The position numbers and the translations under genes are program-made. The notes under the pieces were generated by a model. The model did no database searches and had not been told where the DNA came from. It saw only the letters and a list, made by a program, of their open reading frames with translations. Shown piece after piece: positions 50,501-58,658 of a DNA stretch of 64,000 bases; position 1 is the stretch's first letter; the number at the start of each line of letters is the position of its first letter. Origin of the DNA: Oscillospiraceae bacterium (GTDB taxonomy: Bacteria > Bacillota > Clostridia > Oscillospirales > CAG-382); assembly GCA_015063885.1 (NCBI GenBank), contig SVTH01000004.1:1-64000 (forward strand), read 5' to 3'.

Positions 50501-51535
50501 TTAAAAACATCTGTTGACTCGATGCTTTTTACAGGAATCGGTGTTGCCGCAACGGTAGCACAGTTCGTTTTCGTGGCCGCCGTTTGCAAAGAAGCCCAGG
50601 ATATTCCCCACGGTGGTCTCGGCGATGTTCTCCAAAGCCTCCTCCGTTAAGAACGCCTGGTGGGAGGTCACCAACACGTTGGGCATGGAGATCAGCCGCG
50701 CCAGGGTGTCATCGTCGATGATGTGGCCGGAACGGTCCTCAAAGAAGATGTCCGCCTCCTCCTCGTAAACGTCAATGCAGGCCGCCCCGATCTTACGGGA
50801 CTTGATGCCCTCCAGCAACGCCTTGGAATCCACCAGTCCGCCCCGGGAGGTGTTCACCAGCACCACACCCTTTTTCATGGCGGCGATGCTTTCTTCCCCG
50901 ATCATGTGCCGGGTCTCCTCGGTGAGGGGGCAGTGAAGGGAGATGATATCGCTTTCCTCAAACAAGGCCTCTAAGGATACGTATTGGATATCCGTGTCCT
51001 TCGCAGGGAACTTGTCGTAAGCCAATACCCGCATGCCGAAGCCGCGGCAGATATCAATGAAGATCCTGCCGATCTTGCCGGTGCCCACCACGCCCACGGT
51101 CTTCCCGTGGAGGTCAAATCCCGTCAGCCCGCTGAGGCTGAAGTTGTGATCCTTGGTGCGGTTGTAGGCCTTGTGCACCCTCCGCACGGAGGTCAACAGC
51201 ATGGCCATGGCGTGCTCCGCCACGGCGTACGGGGAGTAAGCGGGCACGTGTACCACGTGGATCCGCCCAAAGGCGTAGGGCACGTCTACGTTGTTATACC
51301 CCGCACAGCGCAGGGCGATGAGCTTCACCCCGCCTTCTGCCAGACTGTCGATGACGGCGCTGTCGATCCTGTCGTTGACGAACACGCACACTCCGTCAAA
51401 CCCGTGGGCAAGGGAGGCGGTGTCGGGGGTCAGCTTGGTCTCGAAAAATTTGAATTCGATCCCGTTTTTGGGGCCGTACTTCTCAAAAGCGGGCTTATCG
51501 TATGCTTTGGTATCAAAAAATGCAAATCGTAACAT
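50501..51535 (-). CDS. ldhA: D-lactate dehydrogenase / D-2-hydroxyacid dehydrogenase
   Basis: A 344-residue NAD-dependent enzyme interconverting pyruvate and D-lactate. It has R-C-A-G-Y-N-N with the substrate-binding Arg, V-V-G-T-G-K-I-G-R-I for NAD, V-N-T-S-R-G-G-L-V-D, D-V-Y-E-E-E-A-D-I-F-F-E-D with the catalytic Glu, and S-H-Q-A-F-L-T with the catalytic His, as in E. coli LdhA. The last ~20 residues add an unusual Cys-rich tail (C-Y-R-C...C-K-K-H...C). Middle gene of a three-gene operon. Confidence 0.92.
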   Translation of the reverse strand: MLRFAFFDTKAYDKPAFEKYGPKNGIEFKFFETKLTPDTASLAHGFDGVCVFVNDRIDSAVIDSLAEGGVKLIALRCAGYNNVDVPYAFGRIHVVHVPAYSPYAVAEHAMAMLLTSVRRVHKAYNRTKDHNFSLSGLTGFDLHGKTVGVVGTGKIGRIFIDICRGFGMRVLAYDKFPAKDTDIQYVSLEALFEESDIISLHCPLTEETRHMIGEESIAAMKKGVVLVNTSRGGLVDSKALLEGIKSRKIGAACIDVYEEEADIFFEDRSGHIIDDDTLARLISMPNVLVTSHQAFLTEEALENIAETTVGNILGFFANGGHENELCYRCGNTDSCKKHRVNRCF

Positions 51536-51562
51536 AGGGGTCCTTTCTCGGGTGTTGGGGAT

Positions 51563-54106
51563 TTATTCCTCGGAGGGAGGCAGAGGCTCCTCCTCATCTT
51601 CCTCCTTGGGTTCGCTAAAGGAGCGGATGATCTTCCGCCTCCGCATGTTCAGCACGTAATAAACGGGGAACAGGGCCAACCCGCCGAAGAGGATCACCAT
51701 GGAGAAGATGCGGAAGAAGTTCTCCACGGGGGTGAGGATGATCTCCTCCTTGCTTTCCTCCGTGCCGCTGTTTTCCGTATCGGATTCTGTGCTTTCTTCC
51801 CGGGATTCTTCTTCCTCTCCCGGCATCCAGGGCTCCGGCAGAGGATGCTCCTTGCGGTATGCCTCCTTGGCGTCGTCTCTCTGGGTGTTCAGAATGCGGT
51901 AGGCCGTGGTGAGATCCTCCAGGTACGCCTTGCCGTACTCCGCACCTTCCGCCTGCGCCTTCACGGCGTCCAGGGCTTCTCTGACCGTCTTTTCGCAGGC
52001 GGACAGCGTGCCCTTTTCCAAAGCCTGTGCCGCTTCCTTCAGCTTAGCGGTCAAAGCCTCGTTCAAGAGACTCCCGGAGCGCTCTCCCCGGGCGGACAGC
52101 TGCTTCAGCAGGGCGACCATGGCGTCCTTTCCGCTGTAAGAGGTGGAAACCGCCTGCTTTGCAAATACCCATTCACCGATAGCGTCGTAACGTTGATCGT
52201 AAACGTTCCAGGAGAAGAAGGCCACCCCGTCCGCACCGCCCTCGCGGCTTGCCAGGATCTGCTCCTCCAGAACCTCCGCGCCCTGATCGCTGACCCCGGG
52301 GATCACCAAAACCTTGTCTCCCGCGGCGGCAACCGTTTCCTCTAAGTAGCGGATCACCCCGTCGGTGGTGCCGTAGGCCATGGGGAAGACGATGTCGATC
52401 AAGCCCTCCTTCATCCAGGTCACGGAATCCTGGCACATGCTGTTCAGGGAATTGGCGTAGTTGGGAGCCACCGCCGCACCTAAGTACACGTCGGGACGGA
52501 TCTCCCCGATCAGCTCCTTCACCTTCTTCACGAAGTCCGTCACGAAATCCCCGCGGAACTGCACCCAGTGGGTATAGTCTTCACTGCCGTTTGCAAAGGT
52601 CTTGGGATCCTTGCCGAACTCGTCCTTATAAAGCTTCAGGGTATACTCGTCGTAGCCGAATTCCTCCCCGTCCGCCTTGTTGGGGTAGCGGATGTAATCC
52701 AGCTGGAAGCCGTCGATGTCGTAGTTTTCCAGAATATAGCGGTAGGTCTCCAGCAGGAACGCCTGCACCTCGGGAAGAGCGGGATTCAGGAAGAAGGCGT
52801 CGCCGTATGCGTTGGCAACGAAATCCACCCCGTTCTTGGAGACCTGGCGCCACTCGGGCTTCTGCATAGCCACACCCAGATCGGTGTTGGAAGAGCCCTT
52901 GTAGCCCGCACGGAACACGGACATCCATGCGTGGATCTCAATACCGAAATAGTGGCAGGCCTCGATATAGGTCTTCAGAATATCGCTTCCTGCCAATGCG
53001 GGGTTCTGTGCGTACAGATTGCCCTCGGGCAGGGGAATGATCATGGTGTTGTCGAACTGTACCTCCAGGTAGACCTGGTTGTACCCCGCTTCCAAAATAG
53101 AGTTTACGGTATCGAAGATCTTATCCCGATCCGTTACCAAAGCGGGACGGAGCCAAACACCCCGCGCTTCCGCGGAGATGTCTTCGGTGATGGCACGCTT
53201 TGCCTGCACTCCCAAAGCTTCCAGTTGGGAGGCGCATCTCAGATACCCTACGTGATCCCCGCCGTCCAGAGCGGACTTCAGCTCGTCCAGCGTCTCCCGC
53301 AAAGCCGCCACGGCCTTGTCTGCGGCGGCAAGATCAATAAGACGGTCCTCCGCCTTTGCGGTATCGTAAGCCTCGGTCACGGCGTCCGCTTCCAGAACGT
53401 ATTCTTGGTATGCGGAATCCTTGTCAAAGGCAAAGGTAGCCGTCTTTCTGTCGGAGGAGAGGGTGACCTTCATACCGCCTTTGGCGGCCTCCTCCAGGGC
53501 GGTCTTTCCGGTACCGTGGCCGGAAAGCACGTATCCGCCTTCGGGAATGGGGCTGTCGTTGCCGCCCACTGCGATGACGCAGCCGTCTTTATCCACGGTG
53601 ACCTCAAAGCCCCAGGCGTTGGTGCCCGTGGCGGTCTTACCGTCCTTGCCGTCAAAGAGAATAATGGTGTCCTGCTTGCGGGTGGTATTCACCCCGTCCA
53701 CCTGCACGCTCGTTTCATAGAAGGGATCGTACCCCTTGGGAACGATGGTCACCGTCAGGGTGTCTGCGCTGTAAAATACGCCGTCCCCTGCCTCCAGGGC
53801 TTCCACGTACTTGGCCTTACTGCTGCTTCCCGCCAGGACGAATCCTCCCTCGGGAACGGTGTTGTTATGTCCGCCCACGGAGATCACTCTTCCGTCGGCA
53901 CCCACCAAGGCCTCCGTGCATTTTTCATCCGTCCCGGTGGCGGTGCCTCCCCCGGTGTAAACCACCATTTGCCCCGTACGGCAATCCGTGTCGATCCCGT
54001 TCAGGGTGTGTTTCGTAAGCTCCTCCGCGCCTTCGCCGTAAACGGCAAAGGGGAGCAGAGAAAGCAATGTGCAAACTGTCAAAATCAGAGGTAAGACCCG
54101 TTTCAT
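51563..54106 (-). CDS. Membrane-anchored extracellular GHL10-type glycosidase
   Basis: An 847-residue exported protein: signal peptide (1-24), two related beta modules (about 35-130 and 135-225, each with a G-G-x-N-x-x-x-P-E-G-G-[FY]-V-L motif), a helical linker, a GHL10/DUF187 TIM barrel (about 310-640) with A-R-G-V-W-L-R-P, Y-L-E-V-Q-F-D-N-T, I-D-G-F-Q-L-D-Y-I-R-Y-P and F-P-M-A-Y-G, a helical region, a Ser/Glu-rich spacer, and a C-terminal membrane helix (about 795-815) with basic anchor. GHL10 proteins are thought to act on cell-wall or capsular glycans; the substrate here is unknown. 27 bp upstream of ldhA. Confidence 0.85.
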   Translation of the reverse strand: MKRVLPLILTVCTLLSLLPFAVYGEGAEELTKHTLNGIDTDCRTGQMVVYTGGGTATGTDEKCTEALVGADGRVISVGGHNNTVPEGGFVLAGSSSKAKYVEALEAGDGVFYSADTLTVTIVPKGYDPFYETSVQVDGVNTTRKQDTIILFDGKDGKTATGTNAWGFEVTVDKDGCVIAVGGNDSPIPEGGYVLSGHGTGKTALEEAAKGGMKVTLSSDRKTATFAFDKDSAYQEYVLEADAVTEAYDTAKAEDRLIDLAAADKAVAALRETLDELKSALDGGDHVGYLRCASQLEALGVQAKRAITEDISAEARGVWLRPALVTDRDKIFDTVNSILEAGYNQVYLEVQFDNTMIIPLPEGNLYAQNPALAGSDILKTYIEACHYFGIEIHAWMSVFRAGYKGSSNTDLGVAMQKPEWRQVSKNGVDFVANAYGDAFFLNPALPEVQAFLLETYRYILENYDIDGFQLDYIRYPNKADGEEFGYDEYTLKLYKDEFGKDPKTFANGSEDYTHWVQFRGDFVTDFVKKVKELIGEIRPDVYLGAAVAPNYANSLNSMCQDSVTWMKEGLIDIVFPMAYGTTDGVIRYLEETVAAAGDKVLVIPGVSDQGAEVLEEQILASREGGADGVAFFSWNVYDQRYDAIGEWVFAKQAVSTSYSGKDAMVALLKQLSARGERSGSLLNEALTAKLKEAAQALEKGTLSACEKTVREALDAVKAQAEGAEYGKAYLEDLTTAYRILNTQRDDAKEAYRKEHPLPEPWMPGEEEESREESTESDTENSGTEESKEEIILTPVENFFRIFSMVILFGGLALFPVYYVLNMRRRKIIRSFSEPKEEDEEEPLPPSEE

Positions 54107-54141
54107 AAGCCCATTCTCCCGTCGCCTTTTTCTTGCGGGAT

Positions 54142-54170
54142 ATTATACTCTTTTTTTCGCCTCCTGTCAA
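54142..54170 (-). promoter_or_regulatory. Promoter of the GHL10-ldhA-permease operon
   Basis: Minus strand: TTGACA (54165-54170), 17-bp spacer, TATAAT (54142-54147). Its -35 lies only 7 bp from the -35 of the divergent galT promoter, so the two may interfere or share a regulator. Confidence 0.8.
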
Positions 54171-54177
54171 TCTTTTC

Positions 54178-54205
54178 TTGACAAATTCGAAATCCTGTGT
54201 ATAAT
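54178..54205 (+). promoter_or_regulatory. Promoter of galT
   Basis: TTGACA (54178-54183), 16 bp, TATAAT (54200-54205), 31 nt before the ATG with AGGAGA. Confidence 0.8.
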
Positions 54206-54236
54206 GAGGAAGAATTCAACGCAGGAGAAGGCTTTT

Positions 54237-55724
54237 ATGGGTAACAACGTGTATTCTTACGTCAACGCTCTGCTGGATCACGCCGAGGCGAACCACCTGG
54301 CGGAAAAGGCAGACCGCATCTACTATACCAACCGTCTTTTGGAGCTTTTACAGCTGGACAGCTTTGAGGAGGCTCCCGCAGCAGAGGGCTTGTCTCTCCA
54401 GACGGTTCTGGACCGCCTTTGCGACTGCGCCGCAGAAGCGGGGCTTATCGAGGACGGCGTCACCGACAGAGACCTGTTCGATACCCGCATCATGGGGATC
54501 TTTACCCCGCTGCCCTCCGCCGTGGCAAGCACCTTTGAAGCGCTGTATGCTTCTTCTCCCGAGACGGCAACGGATTTTTTCTACGCCCTCTCCCGGAATA
54601 CCAACTACATCCGTACGGAACGGGTAGCCAAGGATCTCCGCTGGAAGTACCACGGCAAATACGGAGAGCTGGACATCACCGTGAACCTTTCCAAGCCGGA
54701 AAAGGACCCCAAGGCCATCGCCGCCGCCAAAAACGCCAAGCAGTCCTCCTACCCCCAATGCCAGCTTTGCCCGGAAAACGTGGGCTATCACGGCAGAGCG
54801 GATCACCCCGCCCGCCAAAACCTGCGCACCATTCCCCTCACCGTAGCAGGGGAGGCCTGGCATCTCCAGTATTCCCCCTATGTGTATTACAACGAGCATT
54901 GCATCCTGCTGAAGGAGATCCACTCTCCCATGCAGATCACCCATGAGACCTTCGCCCGTCTTCTGGATTTCGTAGGGCAGTTCCCCCACTATTTCATCGG
55001 CTCCAACGCCGACCTGCCCATCGTGGGGGGCTCCATCCTTACCCACGACCATTTCCAGGGAGGCAGATATACCTTCGCCATGGAGAAGGCTTCTTCCCGC
55101 AAGACCTTCGCTCTGCAGGACTATCCCGACGTCCGTGTGGAATGGCTCCATTGGCCCCTCTCCGTCTTGCGTCTCACCGGGGAAAAGGAACGGGTCTACG
55201 CCCTGGCGTGCCATATCCTGGATGCCTGGAGAACCTACTCCGATCCCGCGTCCATGGTGATCGCCGAGGACGAAAACGGCAAGCACAACACCGTCACTCC
55301 CATCGCCCGCAGGGAAGGGGAGGCCTACCAGCTGGATCTTGTGCTGCGTAACAATATCACCACTCCCGCCCATCCCATGGGGCTTTACCACCCCCACGGG
55401 GAAAAGCATCATATCAAAAAAGAAAACATCGGTCTCATCGAGGTCATGGGCCTTGCCGTCCTCCCCGCCCGCCTGAAGGCGGAGCTGAAGGAGCTGGAGG
55501 AACGCCACCTGCAAAGCCTTCCCTTGGATACCGAGGGCACGGAAAAGCACGCCGCCTGGTGGGCGGAGATCCTCTCCCGCAGAGAGGTCACCCCGGAGAA
55601 CATTTCCTCCGTCCTTGAGGAGGAAGTGGGCAAGGTCTTCGAAGCCGTCCTGGAGGACGCAGGGGTCTATTCTCCCGACAGCGAAGGGGAAGCGGGGATC
55701 TCCCGTTTCGTCTCTTCCCTGTAA
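54237..55724 (+). CDS. galT: UDP-glucose--hexose-1-phosphate uridylyltransferase, class II
   Basis: The Leloir enzyme that exchanges UMP between UDP-glucose and galactose-1-phosphate. The 495-residue length is typical of the Firmicutes class II form. Features are C-Q-L-C-P-E-N-V-G-Y in the first domain, P-Y-V-Y-Y-N-E-H-C-I, and the nucleotidyl-transfer site T-H-D-H-F-Q-G-G (about residues 266-273). The start at 54237 follows AGGAGA; the frame is open upstream but begins before the promoter. No galK or galE adjoins it. Its 3' end overlaps the convergent gene by 58 bp. Confidence 0.94.
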   Translation: MGNNVYSYVNALLDHAEANHLAEKADRIYYTNRLLELLQLDSFEEAPAAEGLSLQTVLDRLCDCAAEAGLIEDGVTDRDLFDTRIMGIFTPLPSAVASTFEALYASSPETATDFFYALSRNTNYIRTERVAKDLRWKYHGKYGELDITVNLSKPEKDPKAIAAAKNAKQSSYPQCQLCPENVGYHGRADHPARQNLRTIPLTVAGEAWHLQYSPYVYYNEHCILLKEIHSPMQITHETFARLLDFVGQFPHYFIGSNADLPIVGGSILTHDHFQGGRYTFAMEKASSRKTFALQDYPDVRVEWLHWPLSVLRLTGEKERVYALACHILDAWRTYSDPASMVIAEDENGKHNTVTPIARREGEAYQLDLVLRNNITTPAHPMGLYHPHGEKHHIKKENIGLIEVMGLAVLPARLKAELKELEERHLQSLPLDTEGTEKHAAWWAEILSRREVTPENISSVLEEEVGKVFEAVLEDAGVYSPDSEGEAGISRFVSSL

Positions 55725-56095
55725 GTGCCGCAAAGCAGCTTCCCCAGACCCAGAATGGGCAGGGTGAGCAAAAACCACACCAGGGAAAAGGGGAGACATA
55801 CCTGCCCCAACAGGTTCATTGGCATGGAAGAATAGTCCCATACCGAAAGCCGCATCCAAAGATTCACCACCACGCCCGTGGCGAATTCCACCGCCGTGAT
55901 GAAGGCGCTCCCCAGGGCGCACTTCAGGAGAAGACATTTCTTTTTCATCCTGCGGCAGTTACAGCAAAGCCAGATCCCCACGGCGGAAAATCCCGCCGCA
56001 AAGAACATGGAGATATGGGATCTTCCCCGGTAGATCAGCTCCAGAAGTACGTAAACCGCCCCGCAGATCCCAAACAGCCAAAGCAACCGTTTCAA
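55667..56095 (-). CDS. PF06541-like small membrane protein (putative ABC-transporter type IV family)
   Basis: A 142-residue protein with four hydrophobic segments (about 3-22, 28-45, 55-80, 102-127). The G-x-x-Y-V-L-L-E-L-I-Y-R-G-R-S-H-I-S-M-F opening and V-N-L-W-M-R-L-S-V-W-D-Y-S-x-M-P-x-N-L-x-G-Q-V-C-L-P-F-S match the PF06541 family, which has an unknown role. The TTG start at 56095 is inferred: GAGGTGG lies at the right distance but inside the 3' arm of a terminator hairpin. Last gene of the PqqD operon; its 3' end overlaps galT by 58 bp. Confidence 0.7.
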   Translation of the reverse strand: MKRLLWLFGICGAVYVLLELIYRGRSHISMFFAAGFSAVGIWLCCNCRRMKKKCLLLKCALGSAFITAVEFATGVVVNLWMRLSVWDYSSMPMNLLGQVCLPFSLVWFLLTLPILGLGKLLCGTYREETKREIPASPSLSGE

Positions 56096-56096
56096 C

Positions 56097-56138
56097 AAAA
56101 AAACCACCTCGCCGATAGTCTTTGCCGGCGCAGGTGGT
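56097..56138 (-). terminator. Terminator or attenuator containing the next gene's ribosome site
   Basis: On the minus strand the stem runs 56138-56103 (ACCACCTG-CGCCG with CGGCG-AGGTGGT, one bulge) and is followed by seven T (56103-56097), one base before the TTG start. The GAGGTGG ribosome site is the 3' arm. It begins 1 nt after the SLOG stop, so translation reaching that stop could melt the stem. Confidence 0.7.
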
Positions 56139-56139
56139 T

Positions 56140-56508
56140 TTATGCTTTTTGCTTGGCGTTTTTTGTCGGCGGAATATACAGCCGCACGGGCACGCCCTTT
56201 TCGTGGGCGTAATCGATGGTGTAAGCCGTCCCCGAGGATTCTCCGTCCCAAATAGCCACCACGAGATCGGCACACTCCACGATCTGTCTGTTCCGCAAAA
56301 GAGGGGCTCTCTTCCCGAACAAGCCGTATTGGGGCTTGATCACCTTGATGGGCAGCCCTTTTTCTTTGGCGTATCTCTCCGCCAGAGTGTCCACTCCGTT
56401 GGCACCGCCGGAGACCAGCATGGTGGCTTCCTCCGGGATATAGCGGGAAAGATCCGCCTCCCCGATCCCTCTGGAGCCCACCACGGCAACGCAAAATTCT
56501 TCCTTCAT
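56140..56508 (-). CDS. SLOG-superfamily protein (YspA/DprA-like Rossmann fold)
   Basis: The 122-residue product opens with V-A-V-V-G-S-R-G-I and continues L-V-S-G-G-A-N-G-V-D-T-L-A-E-R-Y-A (about 32-48), the nucleotide-binding loops of SLOG/DprA-type folds. It ends with A-D-L-V-V-A-I-W-D-G-E-S-S-G-T-A-Y-T-I-D-Y-A (about 82-103). SLOG proteins bind nucleotides or their derivatives. Its ATG overlaps the peptidase stop (ATGA), so the two are coupled. This is a second, unrelated SLOG branch in the window. Confidence 0.85.
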   Translation of the reverse strand: MKEEFCVAVVGSRGIGEADLSRYIPEEATMLVSGGANGVDTLAERYAKEKGLPIKVIKPQYGLFGKRAPLLRNRQIVECADLVVAIWDGESSGTAYTIDYAHEKGVPVRLYIPPTKNAKQKA

Positions 56509-56975
56509 TTCCGATTCCCTTTCAAAAGGCGCCGCGCCTTGCCCAGGCAAAGCCTCACTGCGTAGCGAACCCCCGCCGTCTCCGCCAAAAAACAGCCTAA
56601 AGCGAGAGCTCTCCGGGAGCGCAAGGGCTTTTCCTTTCCCTTCACGATCCGTGCGTCCGCCACGCCGATGACCATATCCTCCGTAACGGGGAACTCCTTG
56701 ACGACCTGATGGTCCCCGCGGCAAAGGTAGCCGTTCTTCTTCACACGGATCACCCGATGGAGAACGAACTGCCCGTCCGCACGCTTGTAGAAGGGGATCT
56801 CGTATTTCTTCAAGGGGAACACGGGAGGCACGATCCGCACGTTGCAGTCTCCCTCCTTCATCAGGGGAAGCATACTGACCCCGCGGATGTTGATCACGGC
56901 GCTTCCGCCGCCGGCCAGCTCCTCACGGATCACGCTCTCCAAAGCGGCCAGGGGGAGACGCTCCTTATCGGCCAT
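56505..56975 (-). CDS. S24/S26-family signal-peptidase-like protein
   Basis: A 156-residue product. Residues about 28-42 read I-R-G-V-S-M-L-P-L-M-K-E-G-D, with the nucleophilic Ser of the S-M-x-P motif. F-V-L-H-R-V-I-R-V and C-R-G-D-H (about 70-90) follow, the H-R-V being the His base of SipW/ER-type signal peptidases. There is no clear N-terminal membrane anchor, only a moderately hydrophobic C-terminal segment (about 122-140). It could process a modified peptide or protein together with the PqqD domain encoded 3 bp upstream. Confidence 0.8.
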   Translation of the reverse strand: MADKERLPLAALESVIREELAGGGSAVINIRGVSMLPLMKEGDCNVRIVPPVFPLKKYEIPFYKRADGQFVLHRVIRVKKNGYLCRGDHQVVKEFPVTEDMVIGVADARIVKGKEKPLRSRRALALGCFLAETAGVRYAVRLCLGKARRLLKGNRK

Positions 56976-56978
56976 GCT

Positions 56979-57242
56979 TCAGTCCTCCAGAAGCCCTGCG
57001 GCTTCCATTTTGGCAAGCAAGGCGTCCAGATCCTTTTCCGCCCGTTCCCGCGTCACGTCGTATTCCTCCAGGAGCGCTTCCAAAAGCTCCTTTCGGCTCT
57101 TGCCTTCCTCCAGCAAGCGCCACAAAAAAGCCCCCGTCTCGTTGAGGGTGATGAGACTGCCCAGGTCCAGCTCCCCGCCCAAAGGCAACACGATGAACCT
57201 TCCCGCCGTTTCCCGCAGGAGAAAGCCTTCCTTGATACGCAT
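56979..57242 (-). CDS. PqqD-family peptide-recognition protein
   Basis: The 87-residue product has the PqqD (RiPP recognition element) pattern: a beta-rich first half (F-L-L-R-E-T-A-G-R-F-I-V-L-P), then L-N-E-T-G-A-F-L-W-R-L-L (about 40-51) and L-L-E-E-Y-D-V with a winged-helix tail. In known pathways PqqD domains hold the leader of a precursor peptide for a modifying enzyme. Here it is fused to nothing and is followed by a peptidase, SLOG and membrane protein. No radical SAM enzyme or precursor is adjacent. The ATG at 57242 was chosen over an upstream TTG. Confidence 0.85.
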   Translation of the reverse strand: MRIKEGFLLRETAGRFIVLPLGGELDLGSLITLNETGAFLWRLLEEGKSRKELLEALLEEYDVTRERAEKDLDALLAKMEAAGLLED

Positions 57243-57277
57243 TTCCCTCACGCTCCTTGTTCTCAAAAACTGCCCTC

Positions 57278-57306
57278 ATCATACCACGGACTATAGAATT
57301 TGTCAA
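57278..57306 (-). promoter_or_regulatory. Promoter of the PqqD-peptidase-SLOG operon
   Basis: Minus strand: TTGACA (57301-57306), 17-bp spacer, TATGAT (57278-57283), about 35 nt before the PqqD start. Confidence 0.7.
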
Positions 57307-57348
57307 CAAAAAAATAGGAAACACCGTAAAAATGATGAAAAAAGGCGG

Positions 57349-57377
57349 TTGATTTTTCGATGTAGGTCTGTTATACT
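57349..57377 (+). promoter_or_regulatory. Promoter of apgM
   Basis: TTGATT (57349-57354), 17 bp, TATACT (57372-57377), 39 nt before the ATG. Confidence 0.65.
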
Positions 57378-57416
57378 GTTAAATGGAACCTTAGTGTGAA
57401 AGGCGGGAAGCTACTT

Positions 57417-58637
57417 ATGAAATATGTGATCCTGGTAGGCGACGGCATGGCAGATCTGCCCCTGGCAGAGCTGGGGGGGAAGACCCCGCTGTCCGCCGCG
57501 GAAAAGCCCGGAATGGACTATATCGCTTCCAAAGGACAAAACGGCAGAGTGCAGACCGTGCCCGAGGGAATGGTGCCGGAAAGCGACACCGCAAACCTTG
57601 CCATCATGGGCTACGACCCCCGCCTGTATTCCAAAGGGCGTTCCCCTCTGGAGGCGGCCAGCATCGGCATCGCCATGGGGGAGGATGACACCGCCATCCG
57701 CGCCAACGTAGTCTGCCTTTCCGAAGAGGAAGAGCGCTACGAGGACAAGCGTATGATCGACCACTCCGCAGGGGAGATCTCCACCGAGGAGGCTGATTTG
57801 CTGATCAAGTCCGTGCAGGAAGTCTTCGGCAACGATTTCCGCACCTTCTACACCGGGGTCAGCTACCGCCATTGCGTGATTTGGAAGGATTGCCCCGACT
57901 TCACGGACTTTTCCCGCCCTCACGATATCATCGGCAGGCGGATCGGGGATCACGCCCCCGTCAACCCCTCTTCTGCGCCTATGTGGGAGCTGCAAAAGGC
58001 CTCCTACGATCTGTTGAATACCCATCCCGTCAACCTGGCCCGTGCCGCCGCAGGCAAGCGGAAGGCCAACTCCCTCTGGCTCTGGAGCCCGGGGAAGAAG
58101 CCCGCTCTCCCCTCCTTCAAGGAGAAGACGGGGCTGGAAGCCTCCGTGGTCTGCGCCGTGGATCTCATCCGCGGCATCGGCATTTGTGCGGGCATGAAGG
58201 CTCCCGTCACCGAGGGTGCCACAGGTGCTTTGGATACCAATTATACCGGCAAGCTGAACACCGCCATTCGTGAAATGGAAAATGGCTCCGACTTCGTGTA
58301 TATCCACGTGGAGGCCCCCGACGAATGCGGCCATCAGGGCAGCTATCGGGATAAGATAGAGGCCATCCAACGTATTGACAGGGAGATCCTCTGCCCGCTT
58401 TTGGACTATTTCAAGAAAAAAGGAGAGCCCTTCCGCCTCCTGCTCACTCCCGACCATCCCACCCCCGTGTACGTCCGCACCCATACCCGTGACGCCGTGC
58501 CCTTCGTGGTGTACGATTCCGAAAACGAGCAGGACAGCGGCATCCGCACCTACTGCGAGCAAAGCGGCTTCGACGGCGGGCTGTACCTGGAAAAAGGGGA
58601 GGATCTGTTGAAGCTCCTCCTGCAAAAGGACCTTTGA
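57417..58637 (+). CDS. apgM: Cofactor-independent phosphoglycerate mutase, ApgM type
   Basis: A 406-residue alkaline-phosphatase-fold enzyme: V-G-D-G-M-A-D at the N terminus (metal-binding Asp), S-D-T-A-N-L-A (nucleophilic Ser, about residue 62), V-E-A-P-D-E-C-G-H, and T-P-D-H-P-T-P near the end for the second metal site. ApgM interconverts 2- and 3-phosphoglycerate. One subfamily of it has been proposed to be an alternative homoserine kinase, and sequence alone does not exclude that here. The start at 57417 follows the ribosome-like AAGGCGGGAAG. Confidence 0.9.
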   Translation: MKYVILVGDGMADLPLAELGGKTPLSAAEKPGMDYIASKGQNGRVQTVPEGMVPESDTANLAIMGYDPRLYSKGRSPLEAASIGIAMGEDDTAIRANVVCLSEEEERYEDKRMIDHSAGEISTEEADLLIKSVQEVFGNDFRTFYTGVSYRHCVIWKDCPDFTDFSRPHDIIGRRIGDHAPVNPSSAPMWELQKASYDLLNTHPVNLARAAAGKRKANSLWLWSPGKKPALPSFKEKTGLEASVVCAVDLIRGIGICAGMKAPVTEGATGALDTNYTGKLNTAIREMENGSDFVYIHVEAPDECGHQGSYRDKIEAIQRIDREILCPLLDYFKKKGEPFRLLLTPDHPTPVYVRTHTRDAVPFVVYDSENEQDSGIRTYCEQSGFDGGLYLEKGEDLLKLLLQKDL

Positions 58638-58658
58638 CCAAAAGAAAGGACGCTTTTT

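Noticed and set aside
57396..57419. Upstream in-frame start for apgM
   Set aside because: The family N terminus (M-K-Y-V-I-L-V-G-D-G) begins at 57417, and the ribosome-like AAGGCGGGAAG precedes it.
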